Shown here one piece after another: positions 22,571-34,539 of a stretch of DNA of 64,000 nucleotides. The notes under the pieces are model-generated. The model had not been told where the DNA came from. It searched no databases and saw only the letters and a program-made list of their open reading frames with translations. The stretch's first letter is position 1, and every line of letters begins with the position of its first letter. This DNA is from Escarpia spicata (Eukaryota > Annelida > Polychaeta > Sabellida > Siboglinidae). The stretch covers positions 40,663,379 through 40,727,378 of the forward strand of contig OZ023205.1 in NCBI GenBank assembly GCA_963995525.1, given 5' to 3'. A program made the position numbers and the translations under genes.

Positions 22571-22979
22571 CAAGACTGATAGACTGGCACCATATTGTCA
22601 CTAATTGTGATAGAAATGTTAACAAAAAAATTATTAAAAAAATTATTAAAGCATTATCTTCAATTCATATAGTGAATTGTTAATCAAGTTTATCACATCA
22701 TTGTTCAAATATGCAGTGCATAGTTTAACTTTACTTAATATGTAGCCAGTTTAATACAACAATGCATACCTTTGCTGGCAAAATCATCCAAATAATTTAC
22801 TTCCTTTTTGTTAATATTCATTGGACACAAATATAAATAAAAAAGATGTAAGTGTTTTCAATAATGTCATCAAATGACTCATTTGTGCAAATGAGCTAGC
22901 TAATCATAGTGGATAAGAGATAGGTTCGGTTTTATTTATTTTATAATGTATTTTAATTTTGTAATAATTATTCTGAAAC

Positions 22980-23045
22980 AATACAAATTTTTTACAAAAA
23001 GAAACCACCAAGCCCAAGGGAAGAGAAGAAGAGGAAGGCCAAGAA
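22980..23045 (+). other. Short Lys/Pro/Glu-rich frame, unrecognised
   Basis: A frame reading KKPPSPREEKKRKAKKTPGM and then TAG stands out from AT-rich surroundings by composition. It could be a transposon or retrocopy remnant. There is no supporting neighbour exon on the + strand, so no gene is claimed. Confidence 0.2.
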
Positions 23046-23698
23046 AACGCCTGGCATGTAGATAGAGTGACGTGTGTGTTTTTCCCGTGTATACTTACGA
23101 TTATTTATGTCCAAAAATCTAGAAATTATTGTTTAAAATGGCGGTAATCTTAAAAAAAGACAATGACATGCGTCATACAATGTCGGACAAGTAATATCAA
23201 TGCATGTGCAGGATTACATTACCCTGGAAACGTCCACATCCCATATATACGACGAAGCAACGTAAACCGGAAGACGAAGATGAATGCGAGCTGTCATGGA
23301 TACTGCACGCGCGTGTATCGGAGGCTGATCCGCGCGAACGCGGACGAGTTCAACTGCCGTAATACTAGTAATAGCCACTTAAAGTTATATACACATCCGT
23401 TTTATCAATATAATGCTACTTTCCGTAAAGCTTAACCTACTCTGTTCATTTACCGTATTAGAAATACAGCGAACGGACTATGCCGGACGGTGGTTAGATA
23501 AGAAACACGAACGTAATGCGAAGAACAATAACGCCAAACAGAGCCCGAAACTGCAAAGCTGCCAATGCGGCCATCTTGAATTTGAACGTCACAGCGTAAC
23601 GTTTAAATCTTATGTTTACATGCTTGTGCAAAGAGATAAAACATGGCATCATGTAAACCATTCAGATCATTAAACACAAATATGATACATTTTCTAAC

Positions 23699-24073
23699 CG
23701 TTTCTTTTTCCTGGCTGAGTGTCTTAATTTGGCGGTCTTTTGATAGCAGCATCTCCCGTTGTTGCTGAATCAAATCCAAATGCAGCAACAAGAGTTCCTT
23801 CCAGTGTGTAGCATCCTGGTTTTCATCTTTCGGAAATATCGTTTCTGACGTTTGTACTTTTCTGTTTTCTGTGCCGCCATCAGCACTTTTCCCCACATGA
23901 TGGAGCACTTCGTTTGTTTCGACGTGTTTCAAATCCTGGATTCCGTCAACGAAAGAAGAATGCACGGTCTCGGCGGTATCCAAAAGACGGTCATTTTTCG
24001 ACATTTTTCTCCTCGAAATAGTATGACGCCCGTCTAATTTGAATTTCGAATTGTCGGTCAACTCCCCTCTCAT
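23699..24073 (-). CDS. MSL1: MSL1 exon 1 (N-terminus and coiled coil)
   Basis: The ATG at 24073 is the first in its frame; an in-frame TGA lies about 33 nt upstream, supporting this start. The exon encodes 125 residues. After a charged N-terminus comes HWKELLLLHLDLIQQQREML, then SKDRQIKTLSQEKET. This matches the leucine-rich start of the MSL1 coiled coil (human LLLLQLDLIEQQQQQLQAKE). It leaves in phase 0 before the non-ideal donor GTTAGA. A downstream in-frame ATG (Met24) is an alternative start. Confidence 0.92.
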
Positions 24074-24300
24074 GCTAATTCTTGTAGCAGCGATGTATTT
24101 ACGTCAGAAATGGTCGACTTTTTCGGTCGTTTCCATCAAATTTCTTCGAAGCATTGACCGCCACCATCGCGAACGCAAAAGAAGAATTTGAAATTAGCTA
24201 CTGAAACATAATAATTATGCACGCACAATGCACACACGGTCAGACTTGTCGCATTATTTTACAACCGTGTACCTGGTATTACAACATTCCGGTATAGCCC
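24074..24300 (-). promoter_or_regulatory. Likely MSL1 promoter region
   Basis: This is the upstream flank of MSL1 exon 1. It contains a TACGTCA half-CRE-like site near 24098-24104 and several CpGs, with no TATA box placed at a convincing distance. The region is inferred by position. A GCGGCCATCTTG block in intron 1 (about 23568-23579) resembles a YY1 site and could also contribute. Confidence 0.35.
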
Positions 24301-24352
24301 GCATTAAACATATTCTTATGTCCTTGTTGATATATTGTTGTTATTATATAAC

Positions 24353-24393
24353 ACCGTGTGTGCGTGCGTGTGCGTGTGTGTGCGTGTGTGTGC

Positions 24394-24424
<31 letters not shown>

Positions 24425-24426
24425 CG
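24353..24426. repeat. GT-rich microsatellite
   Basis: TGTGTGCG / TGTGTGTG repeats pass into a short CGCGCG run. The frames through it are low-complexity Thr-His strings and are not coding. Confidence 0.95.
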
Positions 24427-24599
24427 GGCGTCGTGAATAGAACAGCCGGTAGAGACTGCAGATATCCAAATGCTCAACGTCATCTGGATCTCTGAAGAGA
24501 TTCGTCAACTTACCAGCCTTTAGCTTCGCAGCCATGAGTCATGACTGACCGGACCGCAACTTTCTACAGGCGCGCCTTTATGCGGCGTGGGAGTCTTGC

Positions 24600-26520
24600 A
24601 TCTTTCCAAATGCACCACATTTACGAGAATCTACCAACACCTACAATGTACAACATTTCATATCTGTACTCTGTAGCACATGCACCATATATATATATAT
24701 ACCATTTTTTACGTGATCCGATGAACTCAAAGATGAGTAGTGTACACTGTAACAGGCCCGACGAGTGTTTGGCATTTTTACCGGGTTCCGTTTTTTACCT
24801 TCAAATACACCCCATTGACACTCACTAAATACCTCCAACGTACGTAGGTACTACCTTCCTTCCCCCCAACACTCACTAAAACCCACAACTGCACCCGCGT
24901 TGGTTGTCACACAAAACATAAAAATGCACCTCCCCTTGAGGCTCATAGAAAACTCCAACTGCACCCATATGACAGACGTCTGACACACCCCGAGGATTAA
25001 AAAAAAATCCAACCACGTCACCCTTGAGATCTCCAACTGCACCCTTTCCTTTGAAGCTTCCCAGAAACAACTGTGCTCCTTTGAGATCTCCGCCAAAACA
25101 CTTCAACAGCAGTGCACGTTATCCATGTAGACTGCTTTTAAGCAAAACTCCTTTCACCGAGTAGAATACGTACCATGACAACGGACGTGCTCCGTGCCAC
25201 CAATTTAACCGATCTGATGATGCTTAGGCATTACTTTTTATTAATGTAAGGGTGGATCCCATCACGTCATCACCATCGAAATCATTATCGCTGTCATCAC
25301 CGCCATCATCATCGCCATCACCATTGCCATCATATATGTCAAGGTTTCTCATATTTTATAGGGTAAATCAGTTCAAAACGTAATGCGCGTGTAAAACGTA
25401 AAATGTAGTTTCACTATACTCTTAACAGTCGCAGGAACCACGCAGTAATCGCAGGAACCTAGCTATTTCATGCTGCCCGCGGATTAAAAACGAGATTGCA
25501 CGCAATACGGCCCGCGGAATGAGAATAATATACAATGTTTGCAGGGTGCACCGTCAGTGAGAGGAAGAACCACGGTTGTTTTGCTGCTTGGCAAGGTTCG
25601 GTACTATGCAGGTGCCACTGCGAATCTCTCCAGGCCCGCTCCATCGTCGATCCCACAAGAAAACCTGTGTATATACAGCAAATTAATGGAAATCAAAACG
25701 TTCTGAGCCCCCTGAGCGGATCCGAGGGACTGGGGGGCACGTGTCCCCTAGACCTTAGGAATTTGGCGTGCCTGCAGACCTTTTTGTAATGGTCCCACGC
25801 GACTGTGCCCCCTAGAACCTCTTTGGAAATGTGCCCCAGTTAAGGTTACAATAATTATGCCGACGCGGCGGCGAAACATCGCCTCCCTCCCCCGTCGTCT
25901 TCCGATGTCACATATGAGCCGACGAGATAGCGGAGAAGTTAAAGTTACGTCGGCACGTTAGCAAAAAAAATTGGTTTGGCCGCCAGTGGAGGTTTTTGTG
26001 CTCCCCACGACTACCCTTTCTGGATCCTTAATGAAAATTAACCGCAAACTACGTTCACGCTTGTGCTCCAAAAGTTCAAGGGCCTTCTGGTAGAGACGAA
26101 TGCGCAACAAATCAAGATCTTCTCTACTACTGCGAAGTGCGCTGGCTGAGTCGAGGTGCACGCATGCAGTGTTGCGTGCACGAGGTAAACTAATATAATT
26201 ATCAAAACTAAATTTATAACATCATATTCGCGTCTAGGTACTGGAAAATACGCCATCCGTGACACGTGTTTCTATTGTTATGCAAAGGTCGCCAGTACAC
26301 CCTACCCGTGTAACGCTCCATAATGATCGACGTAATCTTAACCACAGACTCTTACTCGCTGAACAGGTAAACCGCTGAACATGACGTATGTTTAATTGAT
26401 ACTGCGAATGGTTTGAATTCATATCAGCATTAGCCAAAGAACTATTTCGTATACCCAATGCTAAGTTCGTATTATCTGCATGCGCGAGAATTCTTTAAAA
26501 AAGTGCTGTAAACACCATGT
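24600..26520. other. Intergenic region between divergent MSL1 and STK17
   Basis: It contains a loosely repeated AACTGCACCC motif at about 24890-25045, a degenerate CATCAC/CATCGC trinucleotide-like tract at 25261-25340, and GC-rich patches near 25700-25900. Apart from the possible exon described separately, no coding block is recognised. Confidence 0.5.
26008..26148 (-). other. Possible unrecognised coding exon (helical, charged)
   Basis: After an acceptor-like CCTCGACTCAG on the - strand, the frame reads ALRSSREDLDLLRIRLYQKA, then LELLEHKRERSLRLIFIKDP. It has heptad-like spacing of Leu/Ile and strongly charged residues. The donor would be the weak GTAGTC. The composition resembles protein far more than the surroundings do, but I recognise no family and found no partner exon. 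It could be a gene fragment or a chance frame. Confidence 0.25.
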
Positions 26521-26527
26521 AGGTGTC

Positions 26528-26529
26528 GC

Positions 26530-26586
<57 letters not shown>

Positions 26587-26601
26587 ATCCACCCGGGGGC
26601 G
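26528..26601 (+). tRNA. tRNA-Asn (GTT)
   Basis: The 74-base sequence folds as a standard cloverleaf. The acceptor GCCTCCG pairs with CGGGGGC with one T-G wobble. TGGCGCAATCGGTTAGCG gives the D arm and A box. CGGCTGTTAACCG forms the anticodon arm with GTT at 26562-26564. GGTTCAAATCC is the T arm and B box. The discriminator is G, and CCA is not encoded. A TTTT terminator follows at 26606-26609. It closely resembles animal tRNA-Asn and appears functional. It stands alone between two protein genes. Confidence 0.97.
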
Positions 26602-26609
26602 GACATTTT

Positions 26610-29600
26610 GGATAGTTCCAGAACATTATATTACTCAACTGAAACGCTGAATTTGAACCGATTTAGAAAGCAATGGGATATCATGAGACAAATAAAATAA
26701 TTATCCCAATGGAATGATTTTTCTGTACGATATAGCGCCAAAGATGGCAAAGGCATTATAGGAAGCACACATTTAATCGTATAAATGACGTAATACTGTA
26801 CACTGTCTTTCACCGAATTTTATACACAGTTCGATTATTATAGACAATGGCAACTATTATGCCTATGCCGCTATGTCTATACTATACTGTAGTGGTATAG
26901 GCATTATAGGTATAACGATACCTAGGCCAAGTTAAATATGTTATGTATGATCGAACGAGTTATCGTTGCTGGCAGCAAATCACAATCGTTGTCTGATATG
27001 GAACGGCCGATATTTCACAATATTTGAAAAATGTGTCAATGCGTTAACAGGTAATTATAAATGGCGACAAATCACTCCCCACCCACCACCTTCCGTCCAG
27101 TATATCGCGAACTCGTTTGATTTTGGTCTATTTGATCGTGTGAATTACCAACAATTGTCCGCGAGGTGTCACTACAAGCATTGGTCAGATTGTTTTGTTT
27201 AAAAGTACACATTTTAACAACGCATTAAGACAGAATGTGAAACTATAGCCAATGTTCAAATATAAGCTTTGCGGTATTTATTTGTTTTATCTCAATCGCG
27301 GAATTAAACTGTTTTGACTTTCCCCTCATTGCTCTGTTCAATGTCGTAATAGTGATATTCGCTAGGTGGCGAGACAGTTGTTCTAAACTTACGGGGCTCT
27401 CTCTCTCTCTGCACGCACGCACGCACGCACGCACGCAAATACGTTTAGACGTGCATCTCTGTTGGACGTGAACAAAGGTCACAACAAAATAATATCTCAC
27501 ATCGGCTGTCGTGTTTGGGGGCAATCACGCACCAAGCATTTCTTCCACAACATTTTAATCTCAGCGACCCCCCACGCTAATGGACACCCGCCTACAGCGG
27601 CCAGATTTCCGTTGCATTCTGTATCATTAAAAGAACCCCACTAGAGCCTCCGCCTAACGCGTTGTGTGTGTTTAACAGTTTGCAAATCCATACATCCATG
27701 TAAATTAAAATATTGTAAATAATTATTATGATGTCCTGTGTGGAAAGTACGAGGCTGACTACAGGTGCCCCATGTACAGCGGTCACCGTTCGAATACTGC
27801 CTTTACAGAAGTGAGAAGTGTGAGCTGCTCAAGAGCGGGACTACAGTAACTGTGTTTGATTTAATTCACATCGTATATAATTTTGATCAGTTATTCCAAC
27901 TGAATGTTGTATATAGGGTTTATTTATCTTAGATGAATGTGTCCCTATTATAGTTGTAGATTATTTATTGCTCCCAGCACTACGACGATCGAGGCACTTC
28001 GCTATATCTAGGCTAAGCATGTATGTTTATGGTTGACTGTGGGCGGACGGTGGGTGAGAATATAGATTTTGTAGCCAAATTGGAGGCCACTTATCACCAA
28101 CCTCACTCACCTACGTGCTACTGTTAATATTCGTTCTTTCGTAGAATTGTTATTGTCAAAGCATAGGATGTCTTACGGTACCACAGTTAACAAGAACTGC
28201 ACAATCAGTTGATCCACGCACGCACGCACGCACGCACGCACGCACACACATCTAGCGTACAAGAATGCTGCAGAGTGCTTACTTAATAATTAATGCTGTA
28301 AATTAGTTATACAGTGGGGTTGCAAAATACTTCACTTCAGCAATCCGTGATAGTCCAAATATACGTAAACAAAATGTGTGAAATTAAAAAAAATAATCTT
28401 GCTCGTTTACTAATCTGTGTCATGTTTTATAATGTGATTTAGCAATCGAAATATCGGTATGCAACACTGATATCTTTAATTTAATATCGTTTAATAGCGC
28501 TTAAAATATTGGACATGCTGTGGCAAAACGGGAGGACTGGACTTGCACCTCCACGATCTCCCAATAGCCAGAAAAAAACTATATGACAGCCTACTATTTT
28601 TTCCCCAGTATGGTGAATGTTTCTAATGTAATTACAGTTAATTGTTATGCTTTCGGTTATGTTTATACGGTCGTCGCGCGAGCAATTATATAACCAAGGC
28701 CTGGACAGTGATTTCAGATTTCCAGGGCACACAAAAAAACGGACAAATATTTAATGATGAACGCTGTGAAAGCAATTACCAACATCCGCTTACAACACCC
28801 CTCAAGACGCAGTCCTGAACTTCTAAAAAATGAGCATTGGCGCGTAGCTAGCCCTCGGCTCGCTAAGCTAGCGTAAACAATCGAAAGATATTGTGCAATC
28901 CCTACTTTTAGTCGGTCACTGTAGGCCTATTAATCATTAAATTGCACATGGTTCATTCAAAGTTACGTTATTATTATCGATTACACTTCTTTTTATACGT
29001 TGGGCAGACCTTCATACATAAATTTAATTGTTACCCGTCTACGGGAGGAGGTTACAATCTTCGAGAATGGGCCTTCAGTCCTCTAAGCTAGACCTGCATT
29101 ATCACGTGTATACACTGTATGACTTGACACGACTAGTATAACAAAAATAAGGTGTTACTTCTATCACATGTTATTAGGACTTCAAAATAATCTTATGTCT
29201 TAGGTGGCAAAGGAAATAAAATTTATGTAACGCATTTTTTAACATTTAACTATTTTAACAACCTAATAAAATAAAATATTACCCAGCTGAGACTGACATA
29301 AAGTTGCTCATAATTGTTTTATATATGCGACTAGTTATATATCATATATAATTAAACTATAATATTTATATAACAATTTAAAACACCCATACCTGGGTGT
29401 GTGATGGGTGCGTACGCACCCCATGCAAGGCAAAATAATTCCGCTTCAGGGAAGAGTCCCGCCTGCTGTCTCAAGACGGTGCCGTTGGAGGTCTCAAGGA
29501 GGGGTGTAGTAAGAGTTTTGGGAGCCTGCAGTCGCAAGTAAAAAAAAACGCACCAATAAAATCACCTATGCATTGGGCCTGCCCACAAATGAAGAAGTCT

Positions 29601-30180
29601 ATCAATTCTAACAAATAGTAGGTATCTGTAGCTGTAGGGCCTACTTGTTTGATAAAAAAACGTTCTTAACGGCACCTTTTAGTTGGAGCAATACTGCGAA
29701 GGAAAGGTTACTGGATGCGGCTGAAATAAAGAAATCTATATTTAACACAATTCTTGGCACTAATTCTCACAGAACTAACGTATCAGACTAAGCTCAGGCA
29801 TCAGCTTTGGTCTTAACCGACGCAGTCACGCATTGCGGATGACTGACAGTAAACGTCCCGAATTAGCCACGCCTACAAAGGTAAAACTTTTCTGATTGGG
29901 TAATGAAAAGATCCGGTTTCTAGTTGCTCCAAAATAACTTGTAATGCAACACGCACAATGTGCATTTCGTACTGTTTCCACCAAGTTATTACTACATTCT
30001 GCATCCGCACTGTTTGCTAGTTTACACGTATATAATTGAAACTAATCGTAACCGTAGTTTTCAATCAATACACGCGCTCACAGCTAAATGGGGATCGCAA
30101 AACCGATGTCAATCAATGACGTCACGACGAAGGATGTCGCCGACTGATCGACGAACCAATTTGATTAGCGACAGGTGAGC
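26610..30180. other. Intergenic region upstream of STK17
   Basis: AT-rich with no exon-like block. It contains two (ACGC)n microsatellites (27411-27436 and 28217-28250), a CTATGCC/GGCATAG hairpin around 26860-26910, and the 16-bp perfect palindrome GGGTGCGTACGCACCC at 29406-29421. Nothing else was recognised. Confidence 0.5.
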
Positions 30181-30498
30181 GCTGGCGGTTGGAAGGATTC
30201 TTCCGCTTTTCGTGAAATAAACGACAACGAAGGGATTATCGGAGCCACCTTTTCGTGGACTGTATATTCGCAGTACAAGTGTATGACAGACTGTGACAAG
30301 CTGAATAGTTTGAATGATAACGACACTGTCGGTGACGCGACAATGTCGTGCTGAACGCTGGCTATAGGACTTGATTTAGGAGAGGCGAACTGCAGATCGT
30401 CGTCGGTTGCTGCAACTTCGGGTACGTTGATATATATACATTCGTTTGACAGCGTCCGAATCACGTCTGAACCTAAGACTGCGCGTCAATAATTTTAA
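30180..30498 (+). promoter_or_regulatory. Probable STK17 promoter / 5' UTR
   Basis: Base composition becomes CpG-rich from about 30060 and remains so through exon 1, unlike the flanks. An in-frame TAA sits directly before the ATG at 30499. The transcription start cannot be placed; the region is assigned by position and composition. Confidence 0.4.
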
Positions 30499-30788
30499 AT
30501 GTTTAGTGCAGGAGATCCCGCTTTTTGCGTCGGCGGAGCTAGTAACGGAGTCACGAAGGGTCTGTCGCCGCCTAAGTCAGCGCGAGGACAGTCGAAGGCA
30601 CGGCCATTGAGAAGTGTCGAGAACACGAACGGCGTTGGCGACTTGGCCGCTAAAACAAACACCACACGGACAATGAATGACCTGCTGGTACCGAATTGTA
30701 ATAACAACAACCCGACGGCGAAGGGCGCAATGACCATTCGGACGGAGCCTTTCAGTGGCCATTACACAGTGATTTCGGACATCGGCCG
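30499..30788 (+). CDS. STK17: STK17 (DRAK-type) kinase exon 1, N-terminus
   Basis: STK17A/B (DRAK1/2) are nuclear/cytoplasmic serine/threonine kinases of the death-associated protein kinase family. The ATG at 30499 is fixed by the stop codon just upstream. The first 78 or so residues are a polar, basic, probably disordered extension. The kinase region then opens with TIRTEPFSGHYTVISDIGR, comparable to TEPFNNFYTL.S.ELGR of vertebrate DRAKs. The exon ends CG before a perfect GTGAGT donor; CG plus A of exon 2 gives the Arg of the Gly-rich loop (IGRGKFAVVK). The in-frame ATG for MNDLLVPN is an alternative start. Confidence 0.9.
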
Positions 30789-33700
30789 GTGAGTACAACC
30801 CATTCTATTTAGTCTAGGATCTAGCGAGTGAGTCACAGCACATAGCGTTTTGTTCACTACTTAAACAGGTGCTGCAAACCACTGAATGACGCCGCATTCC
30901 GATCATTTTTTACTGCCTTGTTGTCATTGTTCTCCAGACTCGAGCACAAAAGTCACCAGTTCGAGTAAACTGTATCTAAATCGTGAATAAACAAAAGTGA
31001 ACATTCACGTCATTGACGTTGTCAACCTAAATCAAACGCACTAACTAACAGCAGATATAATTTTTGTGAAGTAATATTGCCAATTTACAGATGTTATAAT
31101 TGATCAGCAATGCACAAGCTATGTGCGTTTATTGTATCCATTAAATCGCTTGTTTCCCCCAGATGGGGGCAAACTGTTACAACTTAGTCTTAACAGACAA
31201 ATTGTAAGATTTTATAGACATAACATCGAGTAGGTTAATCATATCACTGGCTTGTTGATGAAATATTTATGCTTGACTTAAAAATTAACTGCATTGTAAA
31301 TTTCAGCAACAACATACAAACTGAAATTTATGTTGTTTTTGATTTAATTATTTTAATAAATTATGCACTATTTACATTGAATGTCTTACGTGTTATATAT
31401 CGAAAATACATTTGTCCAAATTTCACATTGTCATATATTTATAGAAAACAATAATTATCACCACTTTTCATTGTAATGTAAGTAAATTCAAATAAAAGAA
31501 GATTTCTTTATTCTTAATAAATGATGGAACACGATTGATTAAATGTTACAAACACCTTTGCAAAATCAGTATCCTATCATTAGTACATATTGAACATTTT
31601 AATGGAAATGGTTTTAACACTTATTATGTGGTTATATCATAAATATCCCACTTTGCATTGCTTTCGTCGACTACGAGAAGGCTTAGGTACATGTATGTGT
31701 ACATGTTCAGTTAAGTAACTGTCAGTCTGCCCTCATTTGTCATTGACCGCTCTAGAATTGAATGTTCTATCTAAAATTTAGGAGTGATATATGAGGTAGA
31801 ACTTTGCATATTGTCATCGTGCGTACATGCAGTACTTGTATATCATAAGTACTTCATAGCTCACACTATTTACCTATCTGTCAAGATTCTATGAGGGCAT
31901 GGCAGGATTGAATGTAGCTTAACCTGATGCCACAATAATATTCACATGTACAGTGTATACAGCTGGCAGCACTGGTGCATACCTGGAATCCAGCCCCATA
32001 ACAAGATGTTGCAAATCCAATTAATATGCACATTTCACTAGGAAACCTAACACTAATATCCATTTAGAATTGGAATGCATTGATAACTATCTTAGAACTG
32101 AGTTCAGAAATCTGTGTTTGAATCCATTTAACCTGTGGGAAATGCCTCAGGCCTAACTCCCCATTGGATAACAGTTATGCCTGCATCATTCCTCGGGATT
32201 GTTTCCTGTTGACCAGCCGACTTGTACCCGCTGCCATGCTGCAACAATTTGGCAGCCTGGCACCACCACCGTTTCCTCCAAACGCTGCACAACAGAAAAC
32301 ACATCATTGAAATTCCGGCGAGCGAGTCGTCTGGTTTGACCATCCTGCTAAATTGCATAACAATCTGGCATTGTATTTATAGTCTAAGTGCTTGGTCTGC
32401 CGCTGCAGCAATTAGCTGTGTCCCGACAATAATAATAATAAATCCGGTAGGCGTATCTGTCATACGCTATCTTTTGGTAGGAGTGGAATTAATTCATGAT
32501 TAATTTTCCAATCTTTCTGACATTTTACTAAGTAAAAAGCAAATTTAAGTGAGTGCCAATAACAAATCTCTGTGTTTACGATTGTATGTTTTGTTTACAA
32601 TTTATAAATTTAAGCATTTCATGGATGTAGCATTCACAATATGAGTAGTAGTCTTGGGCTAACCAAACACAATTTGGTGAGCAACATAGTAATAAATTCT
32701 ACTATCAAGAATAAGTACTCAATTATTATATATTCAAAATATATTAATAAGCCGTGGTTTAACCATTTCTGTAGAAATTCTTTCTAATGTGGCATATAAA
32801 TTATCATACCGAATCACCCTTTTTATTTTCATTTATTCTAATACTGACATAAGTTGTTTAGTCGAAGTAAGTTGTAGGCATGCCGTAGCCACTTGGCACT
32901 TGTTTTATTGTGATGCTAAACAATACCAGACATTGGTAGGTCCATAGCACTTCAGGACAGATTCCTAACACAACCACAAGCTCTGCTAGTCACATTGCTA
33001 CAATGCCTAAACGCATTGCTGAATGAACAATGTATACTTTTATTCCGTCAGTTCGTTCTTTCACTTTCAGGTTATGTTCCGTCAACCGAGTCTCGGTTGT
33101 AATTATCGTTTGGTTACTGTGGCAACTGGTAATTTAAAGCTGTCATGGTTGTGGAGAAATAGTCATGCCACTGATATCCAACATGTGTTGTTTCATGTTT
33201 TAGAGATGCTAACTCGTTTAAATAGAACAACGCAAAAACAGAATCGTTGTGAAACAGTTTAATAACACAGTCTCGGATAAGGTGGGGAATTTTAAACAAA
33301 GTTTACATAAGAAGATATACTATAATTATAGTCTTTGGGTTGTTAAATCAAGATTACTTGGGCGACAGTAGTCAATCAGTTAATGTTAACAAATTATTAC
33401 AATTTTGATGACTGAATTTATTTTTGATGTACCGGTATACATGCAATAGTTGTATCCTGTGTCTAACTCCCTACAACTTAAAAGTATCACTCACTGTTGC
33501 CATGCCAACACTGATTAGGATGTTGACAGTTGTTACATGACAGTCACCAGTGGTTATGTAGGATCCTGTTAGGTTAACTATCCCAACCAACCACATGTGA
33601 CAGTCCATGACTCTAATTTTAACAATGATCTCTAGAATGTGATTAAATGTATATTTACATATATTTCAAGTGGTGAAATAAGGGCTACTTGGAGGTCAGA

Positions 33701-34539
33701 GGTGGTCAAGCCACTGAACTTGAAGTGACTTGTCTGACTCCAGCTAGTCACCAGTTTGACTGCAGTGGCCGTGGTTGTTATAGGTTACCCCACCAGGTGT
33801 GCTGTAATCAGCCGACGTATTCACCCTTTCCCCTGGTGTTGGTGGCAGTTTCAGCTGTTGTGTGCAGTGATTGGACAGCTTTGGTTGTCAGACTGGGCTG
33901 TCAATCTCTGCCCAGACATATCGGAGCCGCACAATATTTTTGTAATTTAAGTTCTCTCCAAGAAACACGCTCCTGCATGTGCAATAACCTCCTTATAAAT
34001 AGCTTTTTAAAAGGAAACCAGAATGGATGGCACAACATATTATGACATCAAGTAAATAACTTTTTCTGATCACTACATTGTACAGAGGATTCAAAATGTG
34101 TGTGATATTAGTATTTTCCTGCCAACGGAAGTGTCTCATTATTTCTGTGGCCCCTATAGGCAGTGAGTGATGTATCACCCAGTGAACTTCTAATCTGACT
34201 CACAGTCACAGAGAACAAGCCTTAAACTGCACAGGGTGAGGGTGGCACTGTTTGTTGTTCACAGAACAAAAATACAAATAAAACAAAAATGGGGGACCTT
34301 TGACTAGAGTAGATATATATGCAGTATGAAGGCTTTGGCCAAGTTTACAAAAACCTGACTACAGGTCTGTCAAGGTCAGTTAAGTGCTCCACAGAGTTAT
34401 CTGTGTGTGGCGTCTACCTATCTTGATATACTACACTATGTATGGGGCCTTACTCTCTGTGTACGGCATGGTATTGCCTTGCTACCTGTATACAGTCTTA
34501 AGCCTTCAGGCTTGCTACCTACTCAGTATGACCTACTTT

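Larger units (their letters stand above)
9156..24073 (-). other. MSL1: MSL1 gene span (eight coding exons, complete CDS)
   Basis: MSL1 is the dimeric scaffold of the nuclear male-specific-lethal complex. Its coiled coil binds MSL2 and its C-terminal PEHE region binds the acetyltransferase MOF and MSL3, supporting H4K16 acetylation. Eight exons were joined by matching GT-AG sites and phases: 375, 182, 488, 56, 68, 128, 73 and 79 nt. Together they give 1449 nt, or 482 residues plus stop. The order is basic/acidic N-terminus, coiled coil (about 91-145), Ser-rich linker, then a PEHE region from about 368 to near residue 465. The length is shorter than human MSL1. Introns 1 (3.8 kb), 6 (5.8 kb) and 7 (2.1 kb) are swollen by transposons, and intron 4 by a minisatellite. 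All family-diagnostic blocks are intact, so this looks functional. A KANSL1-type PEHE protein is the alternative, but the coiled coil plus VPSW block favour MSL1. Confidence 0.92.

Noticed and set aside
24380..24535. Minus-strand frame containing RDPDDVEHLDIC, at first taken for the missing PEHE exon of MSL1
   Set aside because: It lies upstream of MSL1 exon 1 and runs into a GT microsatellite. The true PEHE exons were found at 11304-11376 and 9156-9234 with correct splice sites and phases, so the resemblance is chance or at most a decayed fragment.
30165..30464. Minus-strand 99-codon frame upstream of STK17
   Set aside because: It overlaps the probable STK17 5' UTR/promoter, and the peptide is not recognisable.
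32236..32320. Short plus-strand ATG frame reading LQQFGSLAPPPFPPNAAQ, possible alternative exon of STK17
   Set aside because: Only about 27 codons ending in a stop, with no donor and no known counterpart.
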